Source: Plesiocystis pacifica SIR-1 (GTDB lineage: Bacteria > Myxococcota_A > Polyangia > Nannocystales > Nannocystaceae). From it: DNA of 64,000 nt. Shown here piece by piece: positions 23,853 through 33,500 of this stretch. The notes under the pieces were generated by a model. That model saw only the letters and a program-made list of their open reading frames with translations. It had not been told where the DNA came from and did not search any database. The DNA lies in contig NZ_ABCS01000009.1 in NCBI RefSeq assembly GCF_000170895.1, positions 1-64,000 of the forward strand, in the 5' to 3' direction. The translations under genes and the position numbers were made by a program. Numbering within the stretch: the stretch's first letter is position 1; the number at the start of each line of letters is the position of its first letter.

Positions 23853-25529
23853 ATGCCCATGCCTTCGACCATCCTTTCCTCGCTGCGCGAGCCGTCCAGG
23901 CTCCGCGTGTTTCGCCTGTCCGCCCTGGCCTTCGCGGCCGCGTCGGGGGTGAGCCTCGGCGCCTGCTTTGTCGGAGAGAGCGCGGCGGGCCTGCCGTGCA
24001 CCGCCGACGTGCAGTGCGGCGTCGAGCTGAGCTGCATCGACGGCCTGTGCGGGGGCGAGTTCGCCTGCGGCGACGAGATGCTGCCCGCCGACGACATCTG
24101 CAACGGGATCATCGACTGCCCCGACGGCTCCGACGAGGACTGGGACCTGTGCGACGGCGAGGGCGAATTCTTCCTGTGTGACGAGGACCTGGCGCTCCCG
24201 ATCTCCTTCCTGTGCAACGGCGTCGAGGACTGCGAGGACGGCAGCGACGAGCTCGAGTGCGACGAGGAGGACACGGAGACCGGAACCGCCGAGGGCACGA
24301 CCGAGGAGGAGACCGCCGAGGAGACCACGGAGACCAGCGAGGAGGGCCCGAACTTGTGCGAGGGCACGCCGGGCACCGAGTTCGAGTACTTCGACGGCCC
24401 GACCCAGACCGGCCTCGACAACCCCCTGGGCGTGATCGTTGGGCAGTTCGTGGGCGACAACGCCACCGACGCGATCGTCGGCTCCAAGGGCGGCGTGGTT
24501 GTGCGCCTCTACCAGTTCACCATGGGCGGGCTGAACATGACCGAGTTCGTGGGGGAGGAGGGCGCGGCCCTGGCCTTTGGCGATCGCAACGTCGTCGACG
24601 TCAAGACGGCGGACCTGGACCTCAACGGCACCGAGGACGTCATCATCGCGGCCTACGGCTCGTCGGAGACCGACGGGGTCGGCGTCTACTCCTTCCAGGC
24701 CGTCGACGACGACGCGCCCCAGCTCTACGGCGCCAACTTCTACGACCCGACGCCCCTCGGGGAGCTGCAGGCCATCGAGGTCGGCGACCTGTCCGGGGAC
24801 AACCGCCCGGACCTGGTCACCGTGCGCCCCGACGGGACGGAGACGATGACCGTGGTCGCCTACATCGGCAACCCCAACAACCCGCCGCTGAGCCTCGGCT
24901 ACTTCGAGACCGTCACGGGCGTGTCGACCAGCGTCGAGCTCAGCGAATTCCACGACACCGCCCTCATCGACGCCAACGACGACGGCGTCCTCGAGCTACT
25001 CATCAGCGGCTTGGCGGGCAGCGACGCGGTCCTCTACCACCTGAGCCCCGACTTCGAGGGGGTGCCGGCGTGGACTTTGATCGACTCCTACCCCATGATG
25101 GTCCCGGCCCAATCCATCGCCGTGGGCAACATCGACGACGACCCCTTCGAGGACTTCGCCGTGCTCAGCTTCGGCGGCGTCATCCAGACCTGGGGCAACA
25201 TGATGGGCAACGGCTTCATGATGGGGCCGGAGATGCTCGCGGGCGGCGGCGAGACCTCGGGGCTCAACCTCCACGACGTCAACTGCGACGGCAACACGGA
25301 CTTCGCCTACGTCGCCCGCAACCCCTCGCAGGTCCGCGTCGTATTTGGTGACGGCGTCGGCTCGGGCGACATCGACGAGCCTCTGGTGCTCGGCTCGAGC
25401 GGGGAGCCCCAGGGACAGGTCGGCGTGGCCAGCTTCGACATGGACTCGACGCCGGACCTGTTCTACGCGACCGACAACAGCCCCGAGCTGCGGATCTGGA
25501 CGTCGACGGACATCCCGATGATGCCCTGA
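23853..25529 (+). CDS. Lipoprotein with two LDL-receptor class A repeats and an FG-GAP/VCBS-like beta-propeller
   Basis: 558 residues. Signal peptide with lipobox 'SLGAC' (Cys38). Residues 69-101 and 108-136 are LDLa repeats: 'FACGDEMLPADDICNGIIDC', then 'PDGSDE', and again 'FLCNGVEDCEDGSDELEC'. The six-Cys pattern and the Asp/Glu calcium cage 'CxDGSDE' are conserved. A Thr/Glu linker leads to ~390 residues with repeated calcium-binding-like turns 'DLDLNGTEDVIIA', 'DLSGDNRPDLVTV', 'DANDDGVLELLIS', 'DVNCDGNTDFAYV', that is, FG-GAP blades of a seven-bladed propeller. Probably an outer-surface adhesin or binding protein. LDLa is rare in bacteria. Confidence 0.85.
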   Translation: MPMPSTILSSLREPSRLRVFRLSALAFAAASGVSLGACFVGESAAGLPCTADVQCGVELSCIDGLCGGEFACGDEMLPADDICNGIIDCPDGSDEDWDLCDGEGEFFLCDEDLALPISFLCNGVEDCEDGSDELECDEEDTETGTAEGTTEEETAEETTETSEEGPNLCEGTPGTEFEYFDGPTQTGLDNPLGVIVGQFVGDNATDAIVGSKGGVVVRLYQFTMGGLNMTEFVGEEGAALAFGDRNVVDVKTADLDLNGTEDVIIAAYGSSETDGVGVYSFQAVDDDAPQLYGANFYDPTPLGELQAIEVGDLSGDNRPDLVTVRPDGTETMTVVAYIGNPNNPPLSLGYFETVTGVSTSVELSEFHDTALIDANDDGVLELLISGLAGSDAVLYHLSPDFEGVPAWTLIDSYPMMVPAQSIAVGNIDDDPFEDFAVLSFGGVIQTWGNMMGNGFMMGPEMLAGGGETSGLNLHDVNCDGNTDFAYVARNPSQVRVVFGDGVGSGDIDEPLVLGSSGEPQGQVGVASFDMDSTPDLFYATDNSPELRIWTSTDIPMMP

Positions 25530-25552
25530 GCGGGCTCGGATTCCCAAAGAAG

Positions 25553-25580
25553 AGAGCCAGCAGCGAGGGCTGCTGGCTCT
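25553..25580. terminator. Bidirectional intrinsic terminator
   Basis: AGAGCCAGCAGC (25553-25564) and GCTGCTGGCTCT (25569-25580) form a perfect 12-bp stem with a GAGG loop. AAAGAAG precedes and TTTGCG follows, so both strands have a short T-run. It serves the converging genes ending at 25529 and 25602. Confidence 0.8.
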
Positions 25581-25601
25581 TTGCGTGGTTCGAGGAGGCC
25601 C

Positions 25602-27437
25602 TCAGTCGGCCTGCTCGCCCTCGTCGTCCATGCCCTCGTCGCCGTCGTCGGTGTCGCCCTCGTCCATGGCCTCGCCGTCCATGCCTTCGTCCACGGCCTC
25701 GCCCTCGTTCGGGTCGCCGCTGCCCTCGGGGTCGACCCAGGCGTCCTTGCACTCCGCACAACCAGCGGCCGGGCGCACGCTCAGCGCGCCTTGCTTCTCG
25801 AGCTGGGCGAAGGTGCCGGCCTCGGCCCAGTACAGGCTCGAGCTCTCGCCGTTGCCGTTCGACAGCTCGACCAGGTAGGCGTTGCCGGCCTTGCGGATCC
25901 GAAAGCCCCGGCTCTCGCCGGCCTTGCCCTCGAAGTCGCCGGCGGCCTTGCCGTCGGCGACGAGGTAGGCGAGGGAGGTCTCGCCGCACACGCCCTGGGC
26001 GAACAAGGTCGAGCCGCCGGTCTCGCAGATCAGCCACTGCGAGGGGTCGAGGTTGGCGTCGGAGCTGACGCTGGTCGCCGCCTGCAGGGGCTCGAGCTGG
26101 CCGGCGCCGCCGCGGTGGCAGCCGACGGGGGGCGCGAGCAGGGTGTCGCCGCGCCCGAGGGGCTTGGTCTCGAAGCCCCACTTGCTCAGCTGCGCCGCGG
26201 GGTCGTCGGGGGCGGTCTTGGGCGGGCGCTTCCACTCGAGCTTGCCGGCCACCTCGACGATGCCCTTGACGGTGAACCGGCCGTCCTCGACCCAGCCTAC
26301 GGCGAAGCCGTTGCCGCTGGTGTGGCGGTAGACCTCGGCCCCCGCGCCGCCCAGATCGCCGAGGGCGTAGAGCATGCGGTTGCGGCGATCGAAGAGGATG
26401 TAGTTGCCCTCGTGCTCCGTGCAGTCCGTGCCGTGCATGCGCTCGAAGAGCACGTAGTTGTCGCCGTCCTTGCCGAACACGGCGGTCGCCCGGGACAGGC
26501 GCTTGGTCGCCGGGCCCTCCTCGCCCACGGGGGAGCCGGGCACGGCGTAGCGGATGAAGACCTGGCGGATGGTGTAGTCCCCGTCGCCGCTCCAGGCCCC
26601 GGTCTCCCAGCTGGTCCAGGCCTGCTCGGGGTTGAGCTCGAGGGCCGGGCGGGGGTCGCCGTCGGTGCCGTAGACCTCGAGCTCGGCGAAGCGCACGGTC
26701 TTGGTCTTCTTGCCCGCGTGCACGTCGACGACCTCGACGGCGAGGCTCTGGGTCTCGATCGGGCTGTCGAACTTGACGTAGGCGTGGTTGGCCCCGTCGG
26801 GCAAGGTGGCCTCGACGAAGCCGGCGTCGGTGTGCACCCGGACCTTGGCGATGCGCGGGTTGGCCGTGTAGTCGCGGTAGCGCGGGCCGGCGGCCGAGTA
26901 CAGGCGCAGGGCCTCGACCTTGGCCTTCTTGGGCAGGCTCAGGCCGAGCGCGCAAGGTTTGTCTCCGCCGTGCTCGCAGGTCATGGCGGTGTCGAGGTCG
27001 TCGTCGCGGGTCAGATCCGGGCCGGCGTCGGCCGCAGGCGCGGCGGCCCACTCGGGCGCCTGGGCCTGGCCGGCGAGGGCGAACAGGTGGGTCAGCTCGT
27101 TGACCTGGAAGCCCAGGCCCTTGGCGCCCTTGCCCTTGACGGGGGCAGCCGCCTCGGCGCGGTTGATGGGCGCGGCGGGGGGCTCGGGCTCGGGCTCGGC
27201 CTCGCCGCCCTCGGCCTTGGCTTCGCCGCCGTCCGTCTTGGCCTCGCCGCCGTCGGCCTTGGCTTCGCCGCCGTCGGCCTTGGCCTCGCCGCCGTCGGCC
27301 TTGGCCTCGCCGCCTTCGGCTCCAGTCTCGCCGCCTTCCTTACCCTTGCAGCCGGGCATGGCCAGGCCCAGGCACAGCGCGAGGATCGAGAGCGGGAGGG
27401 TCGAGGGGAGCAGGGAGGGTCGGGTCGTTCGGCGCAT
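25602..27437 (-). CDS. Lipoprotein with F5/8 type C (discoidin)-like domain and Gly-Gly-Glu-Ala-Lys repeats
   Basis: 611 residues from the ATG at 27437. Lipobox near 'LGLAMPGCKGKEGG'. A linker of six 7-residue units (GGEAKAD and variants) comes from a 21-bp tandem repeat at about 27199-27335. Residues ~110-260 look like an F5/8 C (discoidin) domain: 'ALGLSLPKKAKVEALRLYSA', 'KVRVHTDAGFVEATLP', 'SLAVEVVDVHAGKK', 'VRFAELEVYGTDG', a carbohydrate- or surface-binding fold. The rest has a beta-rich region with a CxxC near the end ('AAGCAECKDAW') and a very acidic Met/Asp/Glu tail. Likely outer-surface; partner unknown. Confidence 0.7.
   Translation of the reverse strand: MRRTTRPSLLPSTLPLSILALCLGLAMPGCKGKEGGETGAEGGEAKADGGEAKADGGEAKADGGEAKTDGGEAKAEGGEAEPEPEPPAAPINRAEAAAPVKGKGAKGLGFQVNELTHLFALAGQAQAPEWAAAPAADAGPDLTRDDDLDTAMTCEHGGDKPCALGLSLPKKAKVEALRLYSAAGPRYRDYTANPRIAKVRVHTDAGFVEATLPDGANHAYVKFDSPIETQSLAVEVVDVHAGKKTKTVRFAELEVYGTDGDPRPALELNPEQAWTSWETGAWSGDGDYTIRQVFIRYAVPGSPVGEEGPATKRLSRATAVFGKDGDNYVLFERMHGTDCTEHEGNYILFDRRNRMLYALGDLGGAGAEVYRHTSGNGFAVGWVEDGRFTVKGIVEVAGKLEWKRPPKTAPDDPAAQLSKWGFETKPLGRGDTLLAPPVGCHRGGAGQLEPLQAATSVSSDANLDPSQWLICETGGSTLFAQGVCGETSLAYLVADGKAAGDFEGKAGESRGFRIRKAGNAYLVELSNGNGESSSLYWAEAGTFAQLEKQGALSVRPAAGCAECKDAWVDPEGSGDPNEGEAVDEGMDGEAMDEGDTDDGDEGMDDEGEQAD
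27199..27335 (-). repeat. 21-bp tandem repeat inside the discoidin-like lipoprotein gene
   Basis: About six copies of a 21-bp unit (on the plus strand GGCCTTGGCCTCGCCGCCGTC with variants) encode the GGEAKAD linker. Copies differ by one to three bases, mainly silent, so length variation by slippage is possible. Confidence 0.75.
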
Positions 27438-27630
27438 CGGGGTCCTCGGGGTCGGTCCGTCGAACGCTATCAAGAATGGCTCCAGCTCGCGCGCGCATTG
27501 CTCACCCGAAACGCGATCGTGCAGGTCCCGACTCGGCCCGGTGCCACCGCATGGAGGGGCGAGTTGGAAGTCCGCACCACTTTGGGCGAGGCCTTCGTCC
27601 AGACCTTCAGGCCAGCTCGGGGGCGAGCGT

Positions 27631-28311
27631 TCACAGCGGCCGCACGCCGAGGTCGTCGAGCAGCAGCTCGACGACCTTCTTTTGCATGGTGATCCGGTGG
27701 CGCTCCTCGAAGCCCATCCAGGTCTCGATGCACAGGCCCACGCAGCCGACGGCGTCGACGATCACCTCCGTCGAGGAGGTCGAGACCGGGAAGTAGTGCG
27801 GGTCCCAGCGCTCTTGCGCCGTGGTGAAGTGCGCGTTGAGGCGCGCGACGGTGCGGTCGACGATCGGCGGCCGGGGCTCGACGCCGTAGACGATGGTCTG
27901 GCCAAAGGTCGGCCGGTCGGCCTCGGGGTCGTAGCGCTTGGTCGACTCGTGCAAGGTGGCCATCAGGTCCGGGCGCTCGTCCTCGACCAGGTCCATGAAC
28001 TTGCGGGCCAGCCGGCGCTCCCAGTCCTCGGACGCGGCGTCGCCGGGGAACATGCGGTTGAGGTCGAGGCCGTCCACGGCCGCGCGCTGGCGGGCGCGGT
28101 AGGCCCGGGGGTTCATGACCGGGCAGACCAGCAGCCGCCCCCGCGCCGGCCGGAGCCCGTCCTCGAGCATCTCCTGCAGCGCGTGGACCCCCGCGACCTC
28201 GTCGCCGTGGATGCCGGCTTGGATCAGCGCGCTCGGCCCGGGCTCGTCGGCCTCGTAGACGTAGAGCGGGATGGTGGGCTCGAGGAAGTGGACGCCAGGA
28301 GCGAAGGGCAT
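27631..28311 (-). CDS. Succinylglutamate desuccinylase/aspartoacylase-like zinc hydrolase (M14 family)
   Basis: 226 residues from the ATG at 28311. The zinc site is recognisable: 'IQAGIHGDEVAGVHAL' (HxxE), 'RQRAAVDGLDLNRMFPG' (the N-R pair that binds the substrate carboxylate), and 'LMATLHEST' (third ligand His). The shorter than usual length (AstE and ASPA are about 310) reflects a missing C-terminal barrel. Reaction is expected to be amide or peptide hydrolysis with a carboxylate substrate; the true substrate is unknown. It lies 47 bp downstream of the EAL gene, same strand. Confidence 0.8.
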   Translation of the reverse strand: MPFAPGVHFLEPTIPLYVYEADEPGPSALIQAGIHGDEVAGVHALQEMLEDGLRPARGRLLVCPVMNPRAYRARQRAAVDGLDLNRMFPGDAASEDWERRLARKFMDLVEDERPDLMATLHESTKRYDPEADRPTFGQTIVYGVEPRPPIVDRTVARLNAHFTTAQERWDPHYFPVSTSSTEVIVDAVGCVGLCIETWMGFEERHRITMQKKVVELLLDDLGVRPL

Positions 28312-28358
28312 GGTCGGGGGAGCATAGCCGCTCAGAACGTCGGCCAGAACCAGTCCTG

Positions 28359-30602
28359 TCACCCTTTGAGGTGTTCGCGCACCTTCTCGACCGGCAGCGA
28401 TCGGGCGAACAGCCAGCCCTGGAACAGCCCGCAGCCCAGGCGCGTGAGCTGCTCGGCCTGGACCTCGGTCTCGATGCCCTCGGCGACTACGCGCAGCTGC
28501 ATGTTCGAGGCGAGGTTCAAGATCGTGCGGACCATGGTCTCGCTCTCCTCGCTGCCGTCGAGCTGGGACACGAAGCTGCGGTCGACCTTGAGCCCGTCGA
28601 CGGGGAAGCGGTGCAGGTAGCTCAGCGAGGAGTAGCCCGTGCCGAAGTCGTCGATCCAGATCTCGATGCCGCGGTCGCGGATGTCCTGGAGCAGGGCCAT
28701 GACCTCGTCGGCGCGGTCGAGCATCACGGACTCGGTCAGCTCGAGCTTGAGGCAGCGCCCGGGCAGGCCGGACTCCTGCAGGGCGTTGTCGACGGTCTCG
28801 AGCAGCTTGGGGTCGGCGACCTGCTTGGCCGAGAGGTTCACGCTCACGGCCAGGTCGGGCATGCCGAACTCCCGGCGCCAGCGCTGCAGCCGGCGCACGG
28901 CCTCGCGGATCGCCCAGCGGCCCATGGGGATGATCAGCCCGGTGTCCTCGGCCAGGGGGATGAACTCGCCGGGGGAGACGGGGCCGCGCTCGGGGTGGTC
29001 CCAGCGCATCAGCGACTCGAAGGCCACGGTCTCGCGCTCGCCGTGCTCGGGGTCGACGCGGACGATGGGCTGGAAGTGCAGCGAGAGCTGGTCCTCGTCG
29101 ATGGCCCGGCGCAGGGCCATCTCCAGGGCCAAGAGCGTGCGCGCCTCGATGCGCATGCTCGTGTCGTAGATCTCGTGGCGGTTGCGGCCGCGGTCCCGGG
29201 CCGTGTCCGTGGCCGCGCTGACGTCGGCGATGACCTCCTCGACGCGGCGGTAGCCGTTGGCGCTCGAGGTCATGCCGATGCTGACGGTCGTGAAGGTGCG
29301 CTCGCCCTCGATGTCGAAGGGCTCGGACAGGGCCTGGTGGATGCGGTCGGCGACGTGGGTGCCGACGCTCGCGTCCTCGACGTTCTCGAGCAAGATCGCG
29401 AACTTGTGGGTCGAGAAGCGGAACAGCAGGTCCTCGGGGCGCACGCAGGCGCGCAGGCGCTTGGCCATGAGCGCGAGCATGGCGTTGGCCGTGGCCAGGC
29501 CGAAGCTGTCGCGGATCTGCGCCAGGCGGTCGGTCTCGACCAGGAGCATGATGAACTCGAAGTCGTCGTGGGAGCGGGCCAGCTCCACGGCCCGGGCCAG
29601 GCGCTCGAACAGCACGGGCTTTTCCGGCAGCTGGGTCAGCTGATCCCGGCGGCTCTGCTCGCGGATCATCTTCTCGCGCTGGCGGTACTGGGTGATGTCC
29701 GTGAGCGAGCCGGCCACGCGCAGGGCCTTGCCGTGGTTGTTGCGGTGGATGACCGCGCGCGAGAGCACCCACCGCCACTGGCCGTGGCCGTCGCGGATCC
29801 GGTGCTCGTTCTCGTGGACCGGGCTCAGCCCCTGGATGTGGTTGTGGAGGTCCGTGCGCAGGCGGTGGATGTCCTGGGGGTGGACGCGGTCGAGCCAGGT
29901 GTCGAGGCTGGCCTCGATGTGCACGTTCTCGAGGCCCAGGAGCTCGCGCCAGCGCTGGGAGTAGAACACCCGCGAGCGCGCGATGTCCCACTCCCACATC
30001 CCGTCGCGGGCCCCCCGGATCGCCAGCGCGAAGCGGTCGCGCAGCTCCGTGAGCCGACCTCGCAGGGCGTTGTGGTTGCGGGCCTGGGCGACCACGGATT
30101 CCAACAAGGGCTCGCTGAGCTCGTCGCGCAGCAGGCAGTCGAGGGCGCCGACTTCCTGGACGCGGGCGCGCAGCGCCGAGCGCTGGCTCGCGTGCGCGGG
30201 CAGCACGGCGACCACGGGCAGGCGCGAGCCCGTCAGCAGGCGGCGCAGATCCATGAGCGCCTCGTTGTCGAGGACCTCACACGCGAACATCACCAGCTCG
30301 GGCTTGGTCATCGAGGTCAGCGAGCCATCGGTCGCGCGCTGGAGGATCTGGTCGAGGGGCGTGTAGCGCGTGGTGATCTTCGGGCGCAGATCGACCAGCA
30401 GCGAGCTCACTTCCAAGCTCAGGTCTTCGCCCGTGACCAGAAGGTCGTGACCGAGCTCGACGCGCTTGAACTCGCCCGTGCCCGAGACCCCCGCGATCCG
30501 CACGCGGCCCGTGTTGCGGCCGCCCCTGGGCTGCGTCGATCGGCTCACGTCAGAGCCAGCTCCCCGGGGAGGCCGACGCGATCCACGACCACTGAACGTC
30601 AC
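28359..30602 (-). CDS. Cyclic-di-GMP phosphodiesterase: receiver-like, PAS, degenerate GGDEF and EAL domains
   Basis: 747 residues from a GTG at 30602; a GTG at 30548 is a possible alternative start. N-terminal ~170 residues are receiver-like ('PELVMFACEVLDNEALMDLR', 'PVVAVLPAHAS'). A PAS/PAC follows ('DGMWEWDIARSRVFYSQRW', 'GSLTDITQYRQRE'). The GGDEF domain keeps the fold but the active loop is 'RFSTHKFAI', so no diguanylate cyclase activity is expected. The EAL domain is intact except for a Ser in the motif ('FESLMRW'): it has 'NLSAKQVAD', 'LELTES', 'IDDFGTGYSSLSYL', 'KVDRSFV' and 'AEGIET', so it should hydrolyse c-di-GMP, with the GGDEF as possible GTP sensor. Confidence 0.9.
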   Translation of the reverse strand: MTFSGRGSRRPPRGAGSDVSRSTQPRGGRNTGRVRIAGVSGTGEFKRVELGHDLLVTGEDLSLEVSSLLVDLRPKITTRYTPLDQILQRATDGSLTSMTKPELVMFACEVLDNEALMDLRRLLTGSRLPVVAVLPAHASQRSALRARVQEVGALDCLLRDELSEPLLESVVAQARNHNALRGRLTELRDRFALAIRGARDGMWEWDIARSRVFYSQRWRELLGLENVHIEASLDTWLDRVHPQDIHRLRTDLHNHIQGLSPVHENEHRIRDGHGQWRWVLSRAVIHRNNHGKALRVAGSLTDITQYRQREKMIREQSRRDQLTQLPEKPVLFERLARAVELARSHDDFEFIMLLVETDRLAQIRDSFGLATANAMLALMAKRLRACVRPEDLLFRFSTHKFAILLENVEDASVGTHVADRIHQALSEPFDIEGERTFTTVSIGMTSSANGYRRVEEVIADVSAATDTARDRGRNRHEIYDTSMRIEARTLLALEMALRRAIDEDQLSLHFQPIVRVDPEHGERETVAFESLMRWDHPERGPVSPGEFIPLAEDTGLIIPMGRWAIREAVRRLQRWRREFGMPDLAVSVNLSAKQVADPKLLETVDNALQESGLPGRCLKLELTESVMLDRADEVMALLQDIRDRGIEIWIDDFGTGYSSLSYLHRFPVDGLKVDRSFVSQLDGSEESETMVRTILNLASNMQLRVVAEGIETEVQAEQLTRLGCGLFQGWLFARSLPVEKVREHLKG

Positions 30603-30848
30603 CGCGTGAGTCTAGCAGCGAAGACCCGTCGATGGGTGGGAGGGGACCCTCGAATTACAGCCTTCGATTGGCTTTTTGGAGATCTCCTCCTCCGCGATGA
30701 CGGGCGGTGGTGGATGCCAGCGCCGCTCAGACGGTGCGCAATGCCCCCAGCGATCGACTTCGCGCATCGGCGAGAAAACCCGGCCATGTCACGGGGGGCC
30801 ACCGCTCAATTCGAGCAAAAATGACCTACATTCTCGCCGGTCAAAACG

Positions 30849-31961
30849 ATGGGCATCAGCTACGAGGAATTCCGAGAGGCGATTCAAGATGGCGCGCGCA
30901 GGCGCCAGCTCCTGAACCGGGATGGGCGACCCTTCTTCGTCCTACTCAGCCAGCAGTTCAGCCGCGAGGAGCTCGAGGGGCTGTGCGACACGGCCACGGC
31001 GATCCGTCGGCTGGATCGCCACCGGGACGGCCGCGAGTTCCTGCTCGCGATCCTCCGGGGTCACCGGGTCATGAACCTGTTCGCCCAGCCGAGCACGCGC
31101 ACGGCTCAGTCCTTCATCGCGGCGGCGGACAAGCTCGGGGCGACGAGCTCGCTGGTCTCGGACATGCGGACCTCGTCCTTCGCCAAGGGCGAGTCCGTGG
31201 CGGACAGCGTCCGGACCCTGTCGAGCTTCTTCGACACCATCGTCGTGCGCCATCCCGACGACGAGTTCGCGACCCAGGCCGCCTGGGCTCTGTACCGCAG
31301 CCAGCGATCGATCCCCGTGATCTCGGCGGGCAGCGGCAAGTCCCAGCACGTGACCCAGGCGCTGCTCGACTTCTACACCCTGCGCTACAGCTTCTATGAA
31401 CACGGGGGCGTCGACGGCAAGCAGATCGCGATCGTCGGCGACGTCGCCCGCAACCGAGCGGCGCGCTCGCTGGCGCTGATCTTGACCAAGTTCCGCCCCG
31501 GCGGCGTCCACTTCGTCTCGCCGCAGAACTTCCAGCCCGACGACGAGCTGCTCGGCTACCTGCGCCGCCACGAGATCACCGTCGAGGTCAGCCACTCCCT
31601 CGAGAACACGCTGCGCGAGCGCGGCCGGGACCTCGACGCCATCTACATGACCCGGCTGCAAAAGGAGTGGGACGGGGGCACGGCCGGTCAGCCCAAGGCC
31701 GACGCCAAGACCTCGGAGCTCGGCGCTGGTGACGACTACGTGCTGCGCACCGAGTTTCGCCTGCTCGTCCGCGAGGACTGCGTGATCATGCATCCGCTCC
31801 CGCGCATCAACGAGCTGCCGGACTCGTGGGAGGAGCACCCGGGCTTCGTCGTTTGGCGTCAGGTCCGCAACGGCATGTGGATGCGCGCAGCACTGTTCGC
31901 CACGATACACGGTGCAGCCGAAGAGATTCGGGCTCGGGCCAAACGCCTCGATCTCATGTGA
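30849..31961 (+). CDS. pyrB: Aspartate carbamoyltransferase-like protein
   Basis: 370 residues. The carbamoyl-phosphate site 'AQPSTRTAQSF' (residues 79-89) and 'SFAKGESVADSVRTLSSF' are those of aspartate transcarbamylase, which makes N-carbamoyl-aspartate in pyrimidine synthesis; the later 'IYMTRLQKEW' and 'MHPLPRINELP' support aspartate rather than ornithine specificity. The usual Glu before PSTRT is Gln. At 370 residues it is longer than the ~305 norm, with an N-terminal ~35-residue extension and an insertion before the HPLPR segment, so a non-standard ATCase is possible. No other pyr gene lies nearby. Confidence 0.8.
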   Translation: MGISYEEFREAIQDGARRRQLLNRDGRPFFVLLSQQFSREELEGLCDTATAIRRLDRHRDGREFLLAILRGHRVMNLFAQPSTRTAQSFIAAADKLGATSSLVSDMRTSSFAKGESVADSVRTLSSFFDTIVVRHPDDEFATQAAWALYRSQRSIPVISAGSGKSQHVTQALLDFYTLRYSFYEHGGVDGKQIAIVGDVARNRAARSLALILTKFRPGGVHFVSPQNFQPDDELLGYLRRHEITVEVSHSLENTLRERGRDLDAIYMTRLQKEWDGGTAGQPKADAKTSELGAGDDYVLRTEFRLLVREDCVIMHPLPRINELPDSWEEHPGFVVWRQVRNGMWMRAALFATIHGAAEEIRARAKRLDLM

Positions 31962-32104
31962 GAGACAGCTCAACGACCGAACAGCGCGTGATGCGTCTCG
32001 GTCATCCGGGACTGTGCCGTAATCGCTTTCCTTCGAGTGATTTGGACCAGGATCGGCGAGCGATCGGCGGGACATCGGAGAGTAGGTTTGATAGCTTCGG
32101 CTTG

Positions 32105-33475
32105 ATGGCTTTCTCTCGGGTCCGACGTCTCCCTCTCCTGGTCTCGACTGCCGCCGTGGTGTTCGGTGTCAGCGCTCTCGCCCAAGCCGGTGAGCCGATC
32201 ATCGAGTCGCCGGATCAAGAGCCGCTGATCGCCAACGGCACGACGGCAGAGAACTGCCAGTGGCCGACGACGGTGCTGCTCCAAAACAGCGGGAGCCTGT
32301 GCAGCGGCACCCTCATCCACCCCGAGATCGTCAGCACGGCGGCCCACTGCGTCGACATGGGCTCGCCGGCCGAGATCACCTTCGCGGAGTTCGGCGTCCA
32401 GCCCAAGCGCTCGGTGCTCGTCGATCACTGCGCCTACAACCCGGCCTACAACGGGGGCGTCAACGGAGAGGACTACGCCTACTGCAAGCTGACCCAGCCG
32501 GTCTACGACATCCCCATCACCCCGCCGGTCTACGGCTGCGAGATCTCGATCCTGACCGTCGGCCGCCCGGCGCTCATGGTCGGCTTCGGCAACAACATGG
32601 GGGACACGGGCGCGGGCACCAAGCGCTGGGGCGAGAGCATCATCCAAACGCCGGTGTCTCAGGAGTCGACCACCGTCGCCGTGGGCACCATCGGCAACGC
32701 GGCCTGCTCCGGTGACTCGGGCGGCCCGGCCTACGTGCAGTACCCCGACGGCAGCTGGCACAACTTCGGCATCGTCTCGGGCGGCCCGCCCTGCGAGCAG
32801 GGGGCCGACACCTACGTCACCCTGCACTCGGCGATCCCGTGGATCGAGGAGATGTCCGGCGTCGACGTGACGCCCTGCCACGACGTCGACGGGACCTGGA
32901 ACCCGACCCCGGCCTGCCAGGGCTTCGCCCTCGACCCGTGGAGCACGGAGCCCTCGTGGTCCGACTGGTGCGCCACGCCGACCTCCGAGCCCGCCGCGAC
33001 CTGCGGCGAGGCCTTCAACGCCGACCCCGACGACGTCCCGCCGACCGTCGCGATCATCACGCCCGAGAACGGCACGAGCTACGACGCCGACCCGGCCACC
33101 TTCGACATCACCGTCGAGGCCGCCGACGAGGGCCACGGGGTCAAGGAGGTCCGCCTCTCGGTCAACGACAGCGTGATCGCCACCGACGCCCACGCGCCCT
33201 ACGAGTTCAACAACGCCCAGTTCCCCATGGGCAGCTACGTGCTCGTCGCCATCGCCGAGGACTGGAACGGCAACATCACCGAGTCCGCGGCCGTGGGCAT
33301 CGCGGTCGCCGACGAGCTGCCCGAGATCCCCGAGGACGACGGCACCGGCGACGGCAACATCGACGGCGGGGAGGGCTGCGCCTGCTCGAGCGCCGACGCC
33401 GGCCCGGCCGCGCCCCTGGGCACCGGGCTGCTCGTCCTCGGCCTGGGCCTGCTCGGTCTGCGTCGCCGCCGCTGA
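32105..33475 (+). CDS. Trypsin-like serine protease (S1A) with Ig-like domain and MYXO-CTERM-like tail
   Basis: 456 residues from the ATG at 32105. Signal peptide ends 'ALAQAGEP'. The protease has 'EIVSTAAHCVDMG' (His), 'GEDYAYCKL' (Asp) and 'AACSGDSGGPAY' (Ser), with extra Cys for disulfides. A ~100-residue Cys/Trp-rich stretch leads to an Ig-like domain ('PTVAIITPENGTSYDADPAT', 'VKEVRLSVNDSVIATD'). The C-terminus 'GEGCACSSADAGPAAPLG', a hydrophobic helix and 'RRRR' are a textbook MYXO-CTERM sorting signal. Predicted cell-surface protease. Same strand as pyrB but with 143 bp between. Confidence 0.85.
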   Translation: MAFSRVRRLPLLVSTAAVVFGVSALAQAGEPIIESPDQEPLIANGTTAENCQWPTTVLLQNSGSLCSGTLIHPEIVSTAAHCVDMGSPAEITFAEFGVQPKRSVLVDHCAYNPAYNGGVNGEDYAYCKLTQPVYDIPITPPVYGCEISILTVGRPALMVGFGNNMGDTGAGTKRWGESIIQTPVSQESTTVAVGTIGNAACSGDSGGPAYVQYPDGSWHNFGIVSGGPPCEQGADTYVTLHSAIPWIEEMSGVDVTPCHDVDGTWNPTPACQGFALDPWSTEPSWSDWCATPTSEPAATCGEAFNADPDDVPPTVAIITPENGTSYDADPATFDITVEAADEGHGVKEVRLSVNDSVIATDAHAPYEFNNAQFPMGSYVLVAIAEDWNGNITESAAVGIAVADELPEIPEDDGTGDGNIDGGEGCACSSADAGPAAPLGTGLLVLGLGLLGLRRRR

Positions 33476-33500
33476 CGACTAAACGAGCACGTGAGCCGCG

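Noticed and set aside
30603..30848. Small gene between the EAL gene and pyrB
   Set aside because: Open frames are short, overlap in several phases and have no conserved start or ribosome site; more likely a divergent promoter region.
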